Assembly: GCF_048263515.1 (NCBI RefSeq)
Contig: NZ_JBLXEC010000006.1
Coordinates: 62,001 to 126,000 of the forward strand
Direction of reading: 5' to 3'
Origin: Marinovum sp048263515
GTDB lineage: Bacteria > Pseudomonadota > Alphaproteobacteria > Rhodobacterales > Rhodobacteraceae
Length of the DNA stretch: 64,000 bases
In this document: positions 38,153 through 46,742 of the stretch, piece after piece
How the letters are laid out: each line of letters begins with the position of its first letter
Position numbering within the stretch: the stretch's first letter is position 1
Notes under the pieces: generated by a model
The model's input: only the letters and a program-made list of their open reading frames with translations
What the model was told of the DNA's origin: nothing
Database searches by the model: none
Program-made: the position numbers and the translations under genes

Positions 38153-39052
38153 TCAGATGTTCTCACGCAGTTGACGACGGTGCGCGATGATTTCCTCCTG
38201 AACGAAATCCCTGAATGCTGCAATACGGCGAGATTGCCGCAACTCCTCGGGATATGCAAGGAAAACAGGGATTTCGCCGCTTTCTTCCTCGGGCAGGACG
38301 CGCACGGCGCGGGGGAAGTCCTCGATCACGTAGTGCGGCAGAACGCCGATACCGAGGTTGTTGATCACCGCCTGAAGCACGCCGAAATAGTTGTTCACGT
38401 TCAGCGTCGACTTCAGATCATAGGTCAGCAGGTGCTGAACAAAGACTTGACCGGCACCCACCTGGGTGGAATCGGTCCGCTGGCAGATCAACCGGTGTTT
38501 CTCCAGATCGGCGAGCGACTGCGGCGTGCCGTGCTGTTCGAGGTATTCGGGCGAGGCGTAGAGCCGCATCCAGACGCTCATCAACCGCTTGCGCACCAGA
38601 TCGGCCTGGCTGGGCTCCTTCATGCGGATCGCCACGTCGGCCTCGCGCATCGGCAGGTCGAGCACGCGCTCCTCGAGCATCAGGTCGATATTGAGGTCGG
38701 GGTACTTCTCGTAGAGCTTGGCCAGCCGTGGCGCCAGCCAGAGCGAGCCGAAGCCGGTGGTGGTGGTCACGCGGAGCGAGCCGAAGACCTCTTCCTCGCT
38801 GTCGCGGATGCGCGCGGCGGCGGCTTCGAGCCGTTTGTTCATCGACGATGTGGCGTCGAACAGCAGCTCGCCCTGTTCGGTGAGAATCAGGCCCCGGGCG
38901 TGACGGTGGAACAGGGTGGTGTTCAGGCTCTCTTCCAGCGCACGAATCTGTCGGCTGACCGCAGATTGCGACAGATGAAGCACGTCCCCCGCATGGGTCA
39001 GGCTGCCGGCATCGGCCACTGCGTGAAATATTCTGAGTTTGTCCCAATCCAT
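38153..39052 (-). CDS. LysR-family regulator, divergent from indolepyruvate oxidoreductase
   Basis: 299 aa. The helix-turn-helix is FHAVADAGSLTHAGDVLHLS and SAVSRQIRALEESLNTTLF; the effector domain starts SLRVTTTTGFGSLWLAPRLA. It is divergent from the 1139-aa oxidoreductase gene across 166 bp with an AGGTCA/TGACCT palindrome. It probably controls that gene, as is typical for LysR pairs; the inducer is unknown. Confidence 0.85.
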   Translation of the reverse strand: MDWDKLRIFHAVADAGSLTHAGDVLHLSQSAVSRQIRALEESLNTTLFHRHARGLILTEQGELLFDATSSMNKRLEAAAARIRDSEEEVFGSLRVTTTTGFGSLWLAPRLAKLYEKYPDLNIDLMLEERVLDLPMREADVAIRMKEPSQADLVRKRLMSVWMRLYASPEYLEQHGTPQSLADLEKHRLICQRTDSTQVGAGQVFVQHLLTYDLKSTLNVNNYFGVLQAVINNLGIGVLPHYVIEDFPRAVRVLPEEESGEIPVFLAYPEELRQSRRIAAFRDFVQEEIIAHRRQLRENI

Positions 39053-39110
39053 GGCCGTTCTTTCGTGTTCCCTGTCGCGCTCTATAGCAAGATATACCTC
39101 TAGACTGCCT

Positions 39111-39124
39111 AGATAACGCTAACA
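39111..39124. promoter_or_regulatory. LacI-like operator candidate between LysR and ior
   Basis: AGATAACGCTAACA fits TGNTANCGNTANCA except at the first base, and shares TAACGCTAACA with the site before gap1. Confidence 0.35.
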
Positions 39125-39153
39125 TGGGAATGTCACGTAAAATTTCCCTCGTA

Positions 39154-39172
39154 AGGTCAGCAATTATGACCT
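39154..39172. promoter_or_regulatory. LysR-type box before the indolepyruvate oxidoreductase
   Basis: Inverted repeat AGGTCA-N7-TGACCT holding a T-N11-A core. It lies just upstream of a -10 like TATACT (39183-39188), overlapping the expected -35 region, the usual place for a LysR activator. Confidence 0.55.
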
Positions 39173-39218
39173 AATATCGCGCTATACTCCAGCACGCACA
39201 GCACCTTGGGAGGGGTTC

Positions 39219-42200
39219 ATGAGCCAGCAGAAAATTTCCCTGAATGACCGTTTCGATCTGTCGAAGTCGCCGGTCCTGTTAAACGGTACCCAGGCACTTG
39301 TCCGGCTGATGCTGTCGCAGAAAGCCCGTGACAAGGCCGCCGGCCACAACACCGCAGGCTATGTCACCGGCTATCGCGGCTCGCCGCTGGGCGCGGTCGA
39401 TCTTCAGATGACCAAGGCGCAGAAGCTCCTGGCGCAGTCCGACGTGACCTTTAACCCCGGCCTGAACGAAGACCTCGCCGCCACGGCGCTCTGGGGCGCG
39501 CAGCAGGCCGAGCTGCGCGGCGAGGGCAAGTTCGACGGGGTCTTCGGCCTCTGGTACGGCAAGGGCCCCGGTGTGGACCGCTCCGGCGACGTGATGCGCC
39601 ATGCCAACATGGCGGGCACCTCGGCGCTTGGCGGCGTGCTCATGGCGATGGGTGACGATCACACCGGCGAAAGCTCGACCGTGCTGCACCAGTCGGAATG
39701 GGCGCTGGTCGATGCCTACATGCCCGTCGTCTCGCCGGCCGGCGTGCAGGAGATCCTCGACTACGGGCTTTACGGCTTTGCGCTGTCGCGCTTCTCCGGT
39801 CTCTGGGTCGGGCTCAAGACAATGAAGGACACCATCGAGACCACCGCCGTGGTCGATGGCGATCCGTTCCGCAAATCCTTTGTCCTGCCCAAGTTCGACA
39901 TGCCCGAGGGCGGGCTCAACATCCGGCTGGGCGACACCCCGCACGCCCAGGAAGCGCGGATGATCGACTACAAGCGCTTTGCCGCCGAGGCGTTTTCCCG
40001 CGCCAACAAGATGGACAAGCGGGTCTGGGGCAAACCCGGCGCGCGCATCGGCTTTGTCGCCGCCGGCAAGAACTGGCTCGACCTGCAGCACGCGCTGAGC
40101 CTGCTGAACATCCACGAGGACGAGGCCGAGCGGCTGGGCATCACCACCTACAAGGTGGGCCAGACCTTCCCGCTGGACATGCATTCCTTCCACGACTGGG
40201 CCGAGGGGCTCGACCTGATCGTCATCGTCGAGGAAAAGCGCAAGCTGATCGAGGTGCAGGTCAAGGAGGCGATCTTTGACGATCGCCAGGGCCGCCGGGT
40301 CTATGGCTGGTACAAGGGCGGGGCAGGCGGCATGCACCGCGACGAGCTTTTCCCGACGCGCGGCGCGCTCGACCCGATCTGGATCGCCGAGAAACTGGGC
40401 GACATCCTGATCGAAGAGGGCCGCGGCACCGATGGCATCCGCGCCGGCCTCGACGCCCTGCGGCAGGCCCGTGCCGGTGACAACGCCCAGGAAATCGCGG
40501 CGCGGCTGCCGTATTACTGCGCCGGCTGCCCGCACAACACCTCCACCAAGGTGCCCGACGGGTCGCGCGCCTATGCCGGCATCGGCTGTCACTACATGGT
40601 GCAATGGATGGACCGCGAGACCACCGGCTTCACCCACATGGGGGCCGAAGGCGCGAACTGGATCGGCGAGGCGCCGTTCTCCAACACCAACCACGTGTTC
40701 CAGAACCTGGGCGACGGCACCTACAACCACTCCGGCTCGCTGGCGATCCGCGCGGCCTTGGCGGCTGGCACCAACATCACCTACAAGATCCTCTACAATG
40801 ACGCGGTGGCGATGACCGGCGGTCAGCCCAACGAAGGCGACCTCAGCCCCTATCGCATCGTCAACGAGCTGCAGGCGATGGGCGTCAAGAAGGTCTTCGT
40901 GGTCTATGATCAGAAGGAAGACGTCGACCTCGAGAAGTTCCCCACCGGTGTGGAAATCCACGAGCGCGACGAGATGGAAAGCGTGCAGAAGCAATGCCGC
41001 GAGATCGAGGGCGTCTCGGCCATCGTCTACATCCAGACCTGCGCCGCCGAGAAGCGCCGCCGGCGCAAGCGCGGCAAGTTCCCCGATCCGGACAAGCGGG
41101 TCTTCATCAACAAGGACGTCTGCGAGGGCTGCGGTGACTGCGGCGTGCAGTCCAACTGCGTGGCGATCGTACCGGAAGAGACCGAGCTGGGCCGCAAGCG
41201 GGCCATCGACCAATCGGCCTGCAACAAGGATTTCACTTGTCTCAAAGGGTTTTGCCCGTCGTTCCTCACCCTGGAAGGGGCCAAGGTCCGCAAAGGCGCG
41301 ACCCGAGAGCTCGACCTGCCGCATCTGCCGATGCCAGAGCTTCCGGCGATCAACGGCACGCATAACGTGGTGATCACCGGCGTCGGTGGCACCGGCGTAG
41401 TGACCATCGGTGCAGTCATGGCGCAGGCCGCACAGCTCGACGGAAAGGGCGCCGGCATGATGGAGATGGCGGGCCTCGCCCAAAAGGGCGGCGCCGTGGC
41501 GATCCATTGCCGTCTGGCGGAAAAACCCTCTGACATCAGCGCGATCCGCGTCGCAACTGGCGAGATGGATGCACTGATCGGCGGCGATCTGGTCGTTTCG
41601 GCCGGGGCCAAGACCATCGGCCTGATGAAGACCGGGCGCACCGGCGGCGTGGTCAACAGCCACGAAATCGTCACCGGTGACTTCACCCGCAACACGGAAT
41701 TTGCCATTCCTACCGACCGCTTGCAGCTCGCTCTTGAAGCAAGGCTCAAGGATCGGCTGACGATGTTCGACGCCTCCGAACTGGCGCGCGCGGTGATGGG
41801 CGACTCGATCTATTCCAACATGATCCTGTTCGGTGCGGCCTGGCAGAAGGGCCTTGTGCCGCTGACCCACGAAGCGATCCTCGAAGCGGTCGAGATGAAC
41901 GGCCAGGCGGTGGAACGCAACCAGCGCGCCTTCGAGATCGGCCGCTGGGCGGCGCTGCATCCGGCCGAGGCCGACGAAATGGCCAAGCCCAAGGTGGTGC
42001 AGCTGCCCATGACGCTGGAAGAGCGCATAGCCTTCCGCGCCGATCACCTGACCGCCTATCAGGGCAAGTCGCTGGCAAAACGCTACCGCGCCCGCGTCGA
42101 CGCCGTTCAGGACGAGGCGCTGCGCGAAGCGGTGGCGCTCGGCTATCACAAGCTGTTGTCCTACAAGGATGAATACGAGGTGGCTCGGCTTCTGATCGAC

Positions 42201-42638
42201 AGCCGCGAAAAGGCGCAGGGCACCTTTGAGGGCGATTTCAAGATGACGCTGCACATGGCGCCGCCGCTGCTGAGCCGGCCCGGCCCCGACGGCCGGCCCA
42301 AGAAGCGCGAGTTCGGCGAATGGCTGCTCGGTCCGATGAAGGTGCTGGCCAAGCTGAAAGGTCTGCGCGGCACGCCGCTCGACATCTTCGGCTATTCCGC
42401 CGAGCGCAAGATGGAGCGCGCCCTGATCACGCAATACGAACGTGACATGGACGAGGTGCTGCCCAAGCTGTCGGACAGCACCCGCGACGCGATCATTGCC
42501 CTGGCGCGGCTGCCGCTCGATATCCGCGGTTTCGGACCGGTCAAGCAGGCCAATGAAGCCAAGGCCTCGAAGCGCCGCGAAGAGCTGTTGGCAGTGATCC
42601 GCGCGGGCGGTCCGGAGGTGCGCAAGGCGGCGGAATAA
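39219..42638 (+). CDS. Indolepyruvate ferredoxin oxidoreductase, single-chain type
   Basis: 1139 aa; alpha- and gamma-type parts that are separate subunits (IorA, IorB) in archaea are fused. In order: a thiamine-diphosphate and pyruvate-oxidoreductase region (GYVTGYRGSPLGAVDLQM near residue 46; ALAAGTNITYKILYNDAVA about 512), a cysteine cluster for iron-sulfur (CEGCGDC and SNC, then NKDFTCLKGFCPSF, about 633-685), and a gamma domain (VVITGVGGTGVVTIGAVMAQ about 718-737; MMEMAGLAQKGG). It decarboxylates aryl- or branched-chain 2-oxo acids to acyl-CoA with ferredoxin as acceptor, in amino-acid catabolism. Divergent LysR control is likely. Confidence 0.9.
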   Translation: MSQQKISLNDRFDLSKSPVLLNGTQALVRLMLSQKARDKAAGHNTAGYVTGYRGSPLGAVDLQMTKAQKLLAQSDVTFNPGLNEDLAATALWGAQQAELRGEGKFDGVFGLWYGKGPGVDRSGDVMRHANMAGTSALGGVLMAMGDDHTGESSTVLHQSEWALVDAYMPVVSPAGVQEILDYGLYGFALSRFSGLWVGLKTMKDTIETTAVVDGDPFRKSFVLPKFDMPEGGLNIRLGDTPHAQEARMIDYKRFAAEAFSRANKMDKRVWGKPGARIGFVAAGKNWLDLQHALSLLNIHEDEAERLGITTYKVGQTFPLDMHSFHDWAEGLDLIVIVEEKRKLIEVQVKEAIFDDRQGRRVYGWYKGGAGGMHRDELFPTRGALDPIWIAEKLGDILIEEGRGTDGIRAGLDALRQARAGDNAQEIAARLPYYCAGCPHNTSTKVPDGSRAYAGIGCHYMVQWMDRETTGFTHMGAEGANWIGEAPFSNTNHVFQNLGDGTYNHSGSLAIRAALAAGTNITYKILYNDAVAMTGGQPNEGDLSPYRIVNELQAMGVKKVFVVYDQKEDVDLEKFPTGVEIHERDEMESVQKQCREIEGVSAIVYIQTCAAEKRRRRKRGKFPDPDKRVFINKDVCEGCGDCGVQSNCVAIVPEETELGRKRAIDQSACNKDFTCLKGFCPSFLTLEGAKVRKGATRELDLPHLPMPELPAINGTHNVVITGVGGTGVVTIGAVMAQAAQLDGKGAGMMEMAGLAQKGGAVAIHCRLAEKPSDISAIRVATGEMDALIGGDLVVSAGAKTIGLMKTGRTGGVVNSHEIVTGDFTRNTEFAIPTDRLQLALEARLKDRLTMFDASELARAVMGDSIYSNMILFGAAWQKGLVPLTHEAILEAVEMNGQAVERNQRAFEIGRWAALHPAEADEMAKPKVVQLPMTLEERIAFRADHLTAYQGKSLAKRYRARVDAVQDEALREAVALGYHKLLSYKDEYEVARLLIDSREKAQGTFEGDFKMTLHMAPPLLSRPGPDGRPKKREFGEWLLGPMKVLAKLKGLRGTPLDIFGYSAERKMERALITQYERDMDEVLPKLSDSTRDAIIALARLPLDIRGFGPVKQANEAKASKRREELLAVIRAGGPEVRKAAE

Positions 42639-42711
42639 GCCCGCGCTTTTGCTTTGAAGCGGGCGGAAAAGGGATGTAAAACAGGGTGAAACCCCCAAAG
42701 AAGGTTCCACC

Positions 42712-43590
42712 ATGCCGAACAGACGGCAGGTCGCCAGAGACATCTCTTACGCCTATTCCGCCCAGACCCGGGGCGGCCGTGCCATGATCCGATTGATGGA
42801 GAATGCCACCGGCCGGCTCGGGTTGATCAAGCGCGCCGACGGCTATGAACTGGCCGTCGCCGAGGGCGAGGATTTCTGGCAGGTGATGGTCGAGCGCTAT
42901 GGGCTTGGCCTCGAGGTCACCCGCGGATCGCTCGACAATATCCCCAAGGATGGGCCGCTGATCGTCATCGCCAATCATCCCTACGGCATTCTCGACGGGC
43001 TGATGCTGGGCCATATCCTGTCGGTGGTGCGCGGCGATTTCCGCATTCTGGCGCACAAGATCTTCCGCAAGGCGCAGGAGCTTGACCGGATCATCCTGCC
43101 GGTCGATTTCGCCGAGACCAAGGAGGCGATGCGCGTCAATCTCGAGACGCGCAAGGCCTCGCTGGAGTATCTGGCCCAGGGCGGGGCGATCGGCATCTTT
43201 CCCGGCGGCACGGTCTCGACCGCAGCGAAACCCTTTGCCAAGCCGATGGACCCCGGCTGGCGGACGTTTACCGCCCGGATGATTGCCAAGTCCGACGCCA
43301 CGGTGGTGCCGATCTTCTTTGACGGCCATACCTCGCGGCTGTTCCAATTGGCGAGCCATCTGCACAACACCCTGCGCATGGGTCTGCTGATCCAGGAGTT
43401 CCGGCGGCGGGTGAATACGCCCGTGCGCGTGGCCATCGGCGAACCGATTGCCCGCGAAGAATTGCAGGCCAGAGCCAAGGATGGGCGCGCAATGATGGAT
43501 TTCCTGCGCAAATCCACGTATGAGCTGTCACCGACACCTTTGGAATCCTATGATTACGGGTTCGAGTTCGAGGAGCGGCACAGGTCGTAA
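42712..43590 (+). CDS. PlsC-type lysophospholipid acyltransferase
   Basis: 292 aa. The acyltransferase motif I is NHPYGILDG (N-H-x4-D, about residue 88), and motif III is GIFPGGTVST (about 161). There is no strong transmembrane helix, so it is probably peripheral. Such enzymes acylate lysophosphatidate or ornithine lipids; Rhodobacteraceae make ornithine lipids with a similar enzyme (OlsA), which is one possible role. It is 7 bp upstream of murI on the same strand. Confidence 0.82.
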   Translation: MPNRRQVARDISYAYSAQTRGGRAMIRLMENATGRLGLIKRADGYELAVAEGEDFWQVMVERYGLGLEVTRGSLDNIPKDGPLIVIANHPYGILDGLMLGHILSVVRGDFRILAHKIFRKAQELDRIILPVDFAETKEAMRVNLETRKASLEYLAQGGAIGIFPGGTVSTAAKPFAKPMDPGWRTFTARMIAKSDATVVPIFFDGHTSRLFQLASHLHNTLRMGLLIQEFRRRVNTPVRVAIGEPIAREELQARAKDGRAMMDFLRKSTYELSPTPLESYDYGFEFEERHRS

Positions 43591-43596
43591 ACGCTT

Positions 43597-44409
43597 ATGG
43601 CAGTTGGAATATTCGATAGCGGCCTTGGCGGGCTGACAGTTTGGGACGCGGTGGCCAAGCGGCTGCCCGAGGTCCCCTTTGTCTATTATGCCGACAGCGC
43701 GCACGCGCCCTATGGCGTGCGCACGGTGGAGGACATCCACGATCTCACCAAGGCCGGCGTCAACCGGCTCTGGGACGAGGGTTGCGATCTGGTGATCCTG
43801 GCCTGCAACACCGCCAGCGCCGCGGCGCTGCGACGGATGCAGGAGGCCGGGGTGCCGCAGGGCAAGCGGGTGCTCGGCGTCTTTGTCCCGATGATCGAGG
43901 CGCTGACCGAGCGGCACTGGGGCGACCAGTCGCCGCCGCGCGAGGTGGCGGTGAAGCACGTGGCGCTCTTTGCCACGCCGGCCACCGTGTCGAGCCGCGC
44001 CTTTCAGCGCGAATTGGCCTTTCGTGCCATAGGAGTAGACGTCGAAGCTCAGGCGTGCGGCGGTGTGGTCGATGCCATCGAAGAGGGCGATCTGATCCTG
44101 GCTGAGGCGCTGGTGCGCAGCCATGTCGACGCGCTCAAGCGCAAGATGCCGGCGCCGCAGGCGGCGGTGCTGGGCTGCACGCATTATCCCCTGATGGCCG
44201 AGGTCTTCCAGGATGCGCTGGGCCCCGAGGTCAAGGTCTTCAGCCAGGCCGAGATCGTTGCAGAAAGCCTCGCCGATTACCTGAGCCGCCACCCGCAAAT
44301 GCTTGGCGATGCAAAGGAAACCCGTTTTCTGACCACCGGTAATCCGACCAAGGTCAGCACCGGCGCGACCCGCTTTCTGCGACGAAAGATCGATTTCGTC
44401 AAAGCCTGA
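43597..44409 (+). CDS. murI: Glutamate racemase
   Basis: 270 aa. The two catalytic cysteines are in LACNTASAAAL (about residue 70) and LGCTHYPLM (about 188); the N-terminal GIFDSGLGGLTVWDA is the substrate pocket. It converts L- to D-glutamate for peptidoglycan. It starts 7 bp after the acyltransferase gene, suggesting an envelope operon of two genes. Length and motifs are normal. Confidence 0.94.
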   Translation: MAVGIFDSGLGGLTVWDAVAKRLPEVPFVYYADSAHAPYGVRTVEDIHDLTKAGVNRLWDEGCDLVILACNTASAAALRRMQEAGVPQGKRVLGVFVPMIEALTERHWGDQSPPREVAVKHVALFATPATVSSRAFQRELAFRAIGVDVEAQACGGVVDAIEEGDLILAEALVRSHVDALKRKMPAPQAAVLGCTHYPLMAEVFQDALGPEVKVFSQAEIVAESLADYLSRHPQMLGDAKETRFLTTGNPTKVSTGATRFLRRKIDFVKA

Positions 44410-44499
44410 CCAATTGATACCATCACGGCATCCCAGCGGCCCCGAGCGGGCCGCGACAGGCCGTGGTTTTGCCTTCATACCCGCTTGGGAGACCCTGAC

Positions 44500-45528
44500 A
44501 TGACACAGAAAATCGCAATCCTTGGTGCCTCGGGCTATACCGGGGCCGAGCTTGTCCGCCTGATCGCCACCCATCCCGAGATGGAGATCGCCGCGCTGGC
44601 CGCCGAGCGCAAGGCCGGCATGACCATGGCCGACGTCTTTCCGCACCTGCGCCATCTCGACCTGCCGGACCTGGTGAAGATCGAGGAGATCGACTTTGCC
44701 GGTATCGACCTGTGCTTCTGCGCCCTGCCGCACAAGACCAGCCAGGAGGTCATCCGCGAGCTGCCGCGCGATCTGAAGATCGTCGACCTGTCCGCCGACT
44801 TCCGCCTGCGCGACCCGGAGGCCTATGAGAAGTGGTACGGCAACGCCCATGCCGCCGTCGAGATGCAGGGCGAGGCAGTCTATGGTCTGACCGAGTTCTA
44901 CCGCGACGAAATTCGCGGCGCCCGGCTGGTGGCGGGCACAGGCTGCAACGCCGCGACCGGCCAGTTCGCGCTGCGGCCGCTGATCTCGGCCGGGGTGATC
45001 GGGCTGGATGACATCATCCTCGACATGAAATGCGCGGTCTCCGGCGCCGGCCGCAGCCTCAAGGAAAACCTGCTGCATGCCGAACTGTCGGAGGGCTACA
45101 ACGCCTATGCGGTGGGCGGCACCCACCGGCACCTGGGCGAGTTCGACCAGGAGTTCTCGAAGCTTGCCGGCCGTGACGTCAAGGTGCAGTTCACCCCGCA
45201 TCTTATCCCCGCCAACCGCGGCATCCTCGCCACCTGTTACGTCAGCGGCGATGCGGCGCGCGTGCATGAGACCTTTGTCAGCGCCTATGCCGACGAGCCC
45301 TTCCTCAAAGTGCTGCCCTTTGGCGAGACGCCCAGCACCCACAATGTGCGCGGCTCGAACTTTGTCCATGTCGGCGTGACCGGCGACCGGATCGAAGGTC
45401 GCGCGATCGTTATTGTCGCACTCGACAATCTGACCAAGGGTTCCTCTGGACAAGCGCTGCAGAATGCCAATCTTATGCTGGGGCTCGAGGAAACCGCCGG
45501 GCTGATGCTGGCGCCGCTGTTTCCGTGA
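44500..45528 (+). CDS. argC: N-acetyl-gamma-glutamyl-phosphate reductase
   Basis: 342 aa from the ATG at 44500. The NADP fold is IAILGASGYTGAELVRLIA, the catalytic Cys is in VAGTGCNAATGQFA (about 151), and the His region is NRGILATCYV. It reduces N-acetylglutamyl phosphate in arginine synthesis. It belongs to the type 1 ArgC group common in alphaproteobacteria. ccmE follows after 29 bp, so the two genes may be co-transcribed without a metabolic link. Confidence 0.94.
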   Translation: MTQKIAILGASGYTGAELVRLIATHPEMEIAALAAERKAGMTMADVFPHLRHLDLPDLVKIEEIDFAGIDLCFCALPHKTSQEVIRELPRDLKIVDLSADFRLRDPEAYEKWYGNAHAAVEMQGEAVYGLTEFYRDEIRGARLVAGTGCNAATGQFALRPLISAGVIGLDDIILDMKCAVSGAGRSLKENLLHAELSEGYNAYAVGGTHRHLGEFDQEFSKLAGRDVKVQFTPHLIPANRGILATCYVSGDAARVHETFVSAYADEPFLKVLPFGETPSTHNVRGSNFVHVGVTGDRIEGRAIVIVALDNLTKGSSGQALQNANLMLGLEETAGLMLAPLFP

Positions 45529-45557
45529 GCGGCTGCTGTCACGGGTGAGGGAGAGCC

Positions 45558-46001
45558 ATGAAGAACCTGAAGAAACAACGTCGCATCCAGGTGATTGCCG
45601 TGGCGGTGGTGGCGCTGGTGCTGGCCACCGGCCTGATCGGCTATGCCATGCGCGACGGCATCAACTTCTTCCGCTCGCCCAGCCAGGTGATGGAAGATCC
45701 GCCGCGCGAGACCGAGGTGTTCCGCATCGGCGGGCTGGTCGAGGAGGGATCCCTGCGCCAGGGCCAGGACAACCGGGTCGAGTTCAAGGTGACCGACGGC
45801 AACGCCGTGGTGCCGGTCAGCTACCAGGGCATCTTGCCGGATCTGTTCGCCGAGAACCAGGGCATGGTCGGCACCGGCAAATACGTCAACGGCACTTTCG
45901 AGGCCTCTGAAATCCTGGCCAAGCACGACGAGACCTACATGCCGCGCGAAGTGGTCGACGCGCTGAAGGAGCAGGGGGTCTATCAGGCCCCCGAGGGGTG
46001 A
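45558..46001 (+). CDS. ccmE: Cytochrome c maturation protein CcmE
   Basis: 147 aa. One N-terminal anchor (RIQVIAVAVVALVLATGLIG, about 9-28) puts the OB-fold domain in the periplasm. The heme-binding histidine is in LAKHDETYMP (about residue 125), with the Tyr four positions later as in the family. It receives heme from CcmC and hands it to the CcmF/H ligase. Those partner genes are not in this window; the next genes are a lysis pair. Confidence 0.94.
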   Translation: MKNLKKQRRIQVIAVAVVALVLATGLIGYAMRDGINFFRSPSQVMEDPPRETEVFRIGGLVEEGSLRQGQDNRVEFKVTDGNAVVPVSYQGILPDLFAENQGMVGTGKYVNGTFEASEILAKHDETYMPREVVDALKEQGVYQAPEG

Positions 46002-46012
46002 TCCTTTCGCAG

Positions 46013-46032
46013 GGTGGGCAGGACTGCCCACC
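46013..46032. terminator. Hairpin after ccmE
   Basis: Arms GGTGGGCAG and CTGCCCACC with a 2-nt gap, 12 bp past the ccmE stop. No T-run, so termination is uncertain. Confidence 0.35.
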
Positions 46033-46124
46033 ACCCGCGCTGACACCCCACCGAACGCCGCCCTGAACCGGCATTAACCTCTGCCGCCGACACTTGCCGC
46101 TTCAACAGCGCAAGCGAGGCAGAG

Positions 46125-46742
46125 ATGCTGCAACATTCGGTCCGGCAGATTGCCGATGAGATTGTCGCCCGCGAGGGTGGCTATGTGAACGACCCCGACG
46201 ATCCCGGCGGCGCCACCAATCACGGCGTCACCATCCACACCATGCGCCGCCTCGGGCTCGACCTCGACGGTGACGGTGCAATCACGGCAGAAGACGTCAA
46301 ACGGCTGAGCCGCGACCAGGCGGTCGACATCTTCATCCGCCACTACTTCATCCGCCCCGGCATCGCCAAGCTGCCAGACAGCATCCAGGCCAGCGTCTTC
46401 GACATGTATGTCAACGCCGGCGGCAATGCGGTGAAAATCCTGCAGCGCCTGCTGCGCGACATGGGCCACAAGATCGCCGTCGACGGCGCCATAGGCCCCC
46501 AGACCGCCGAGGCTGCCGCCCAAGCAGAACTCGCCGGGCCGCGCCACTTTGCCGATGCCTATGGCATCGCCCGGCGCAACTACTACTTCCGTCTGGCCGA
46601 CAGGCGCCCGGCCAGCCGCAAATACGCCCGCACCCGCGCCGGCGGCAAGGGCGGCTGGATCCGCCGGGCCGAGGATTTCATCTCGCCCCGCTATCACCTG
46701 ACCGAGGCCGAGTTCGGCCGGAGGGTGGCGGCATGGGGTTGA
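46125..46742 (+). CDS. GH108 peptidoglycan hydrolase, probable GTA endolysin
   Basis: 205 aa. The glycoside hydrolase 108 signature is IVAREGGYVNDPDDPGGATN (about 13-32), with the catalytic Glu in REGGYVND, followed by HGVT and AVDIFIRHYFIRPGIAKLP. The peptidoglycan-binding-like end has AVDGAIGPQTAEAA. An insertion DLDGDGAITAED (about 46-57) fits a calcium EF-hand loop. No signal peptide, as expected for a holin-dependent lysin. It overlaps a 3TM holin gene by 10 bp. In Rhodobacter capsulatus a homologous endolysin-holin pair releases gene transfer agent particles by lysis. Confidence 0.88.
   Translation: MLQHSVRQIADEIVAREGGYVNDPDDPGGATNHGVTIHTMRRLGLDLDGDGAITAEDVKRLSRDQAVDIFIRHYFIRPGIAKLPDSIQASVFDMYVNAGGNAVKILQRLLRDMGHKIAVDGAIGPQTAEAAAQAELAGPRHFADAYGIARRNYYFRLADRRPASRKYARTRAGGKGGWIRRAEDFISPRYHLTEAEFGRRVAAWG

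Noticed and set aside
39279..42743. 1154-codon minus-strand frame antisense to the indolepyruvate oxidoreductase
   Set aside because: Shadow of a strongly conserved gene; it has no motifs and its composition matches the reverse of GC-biased codons.
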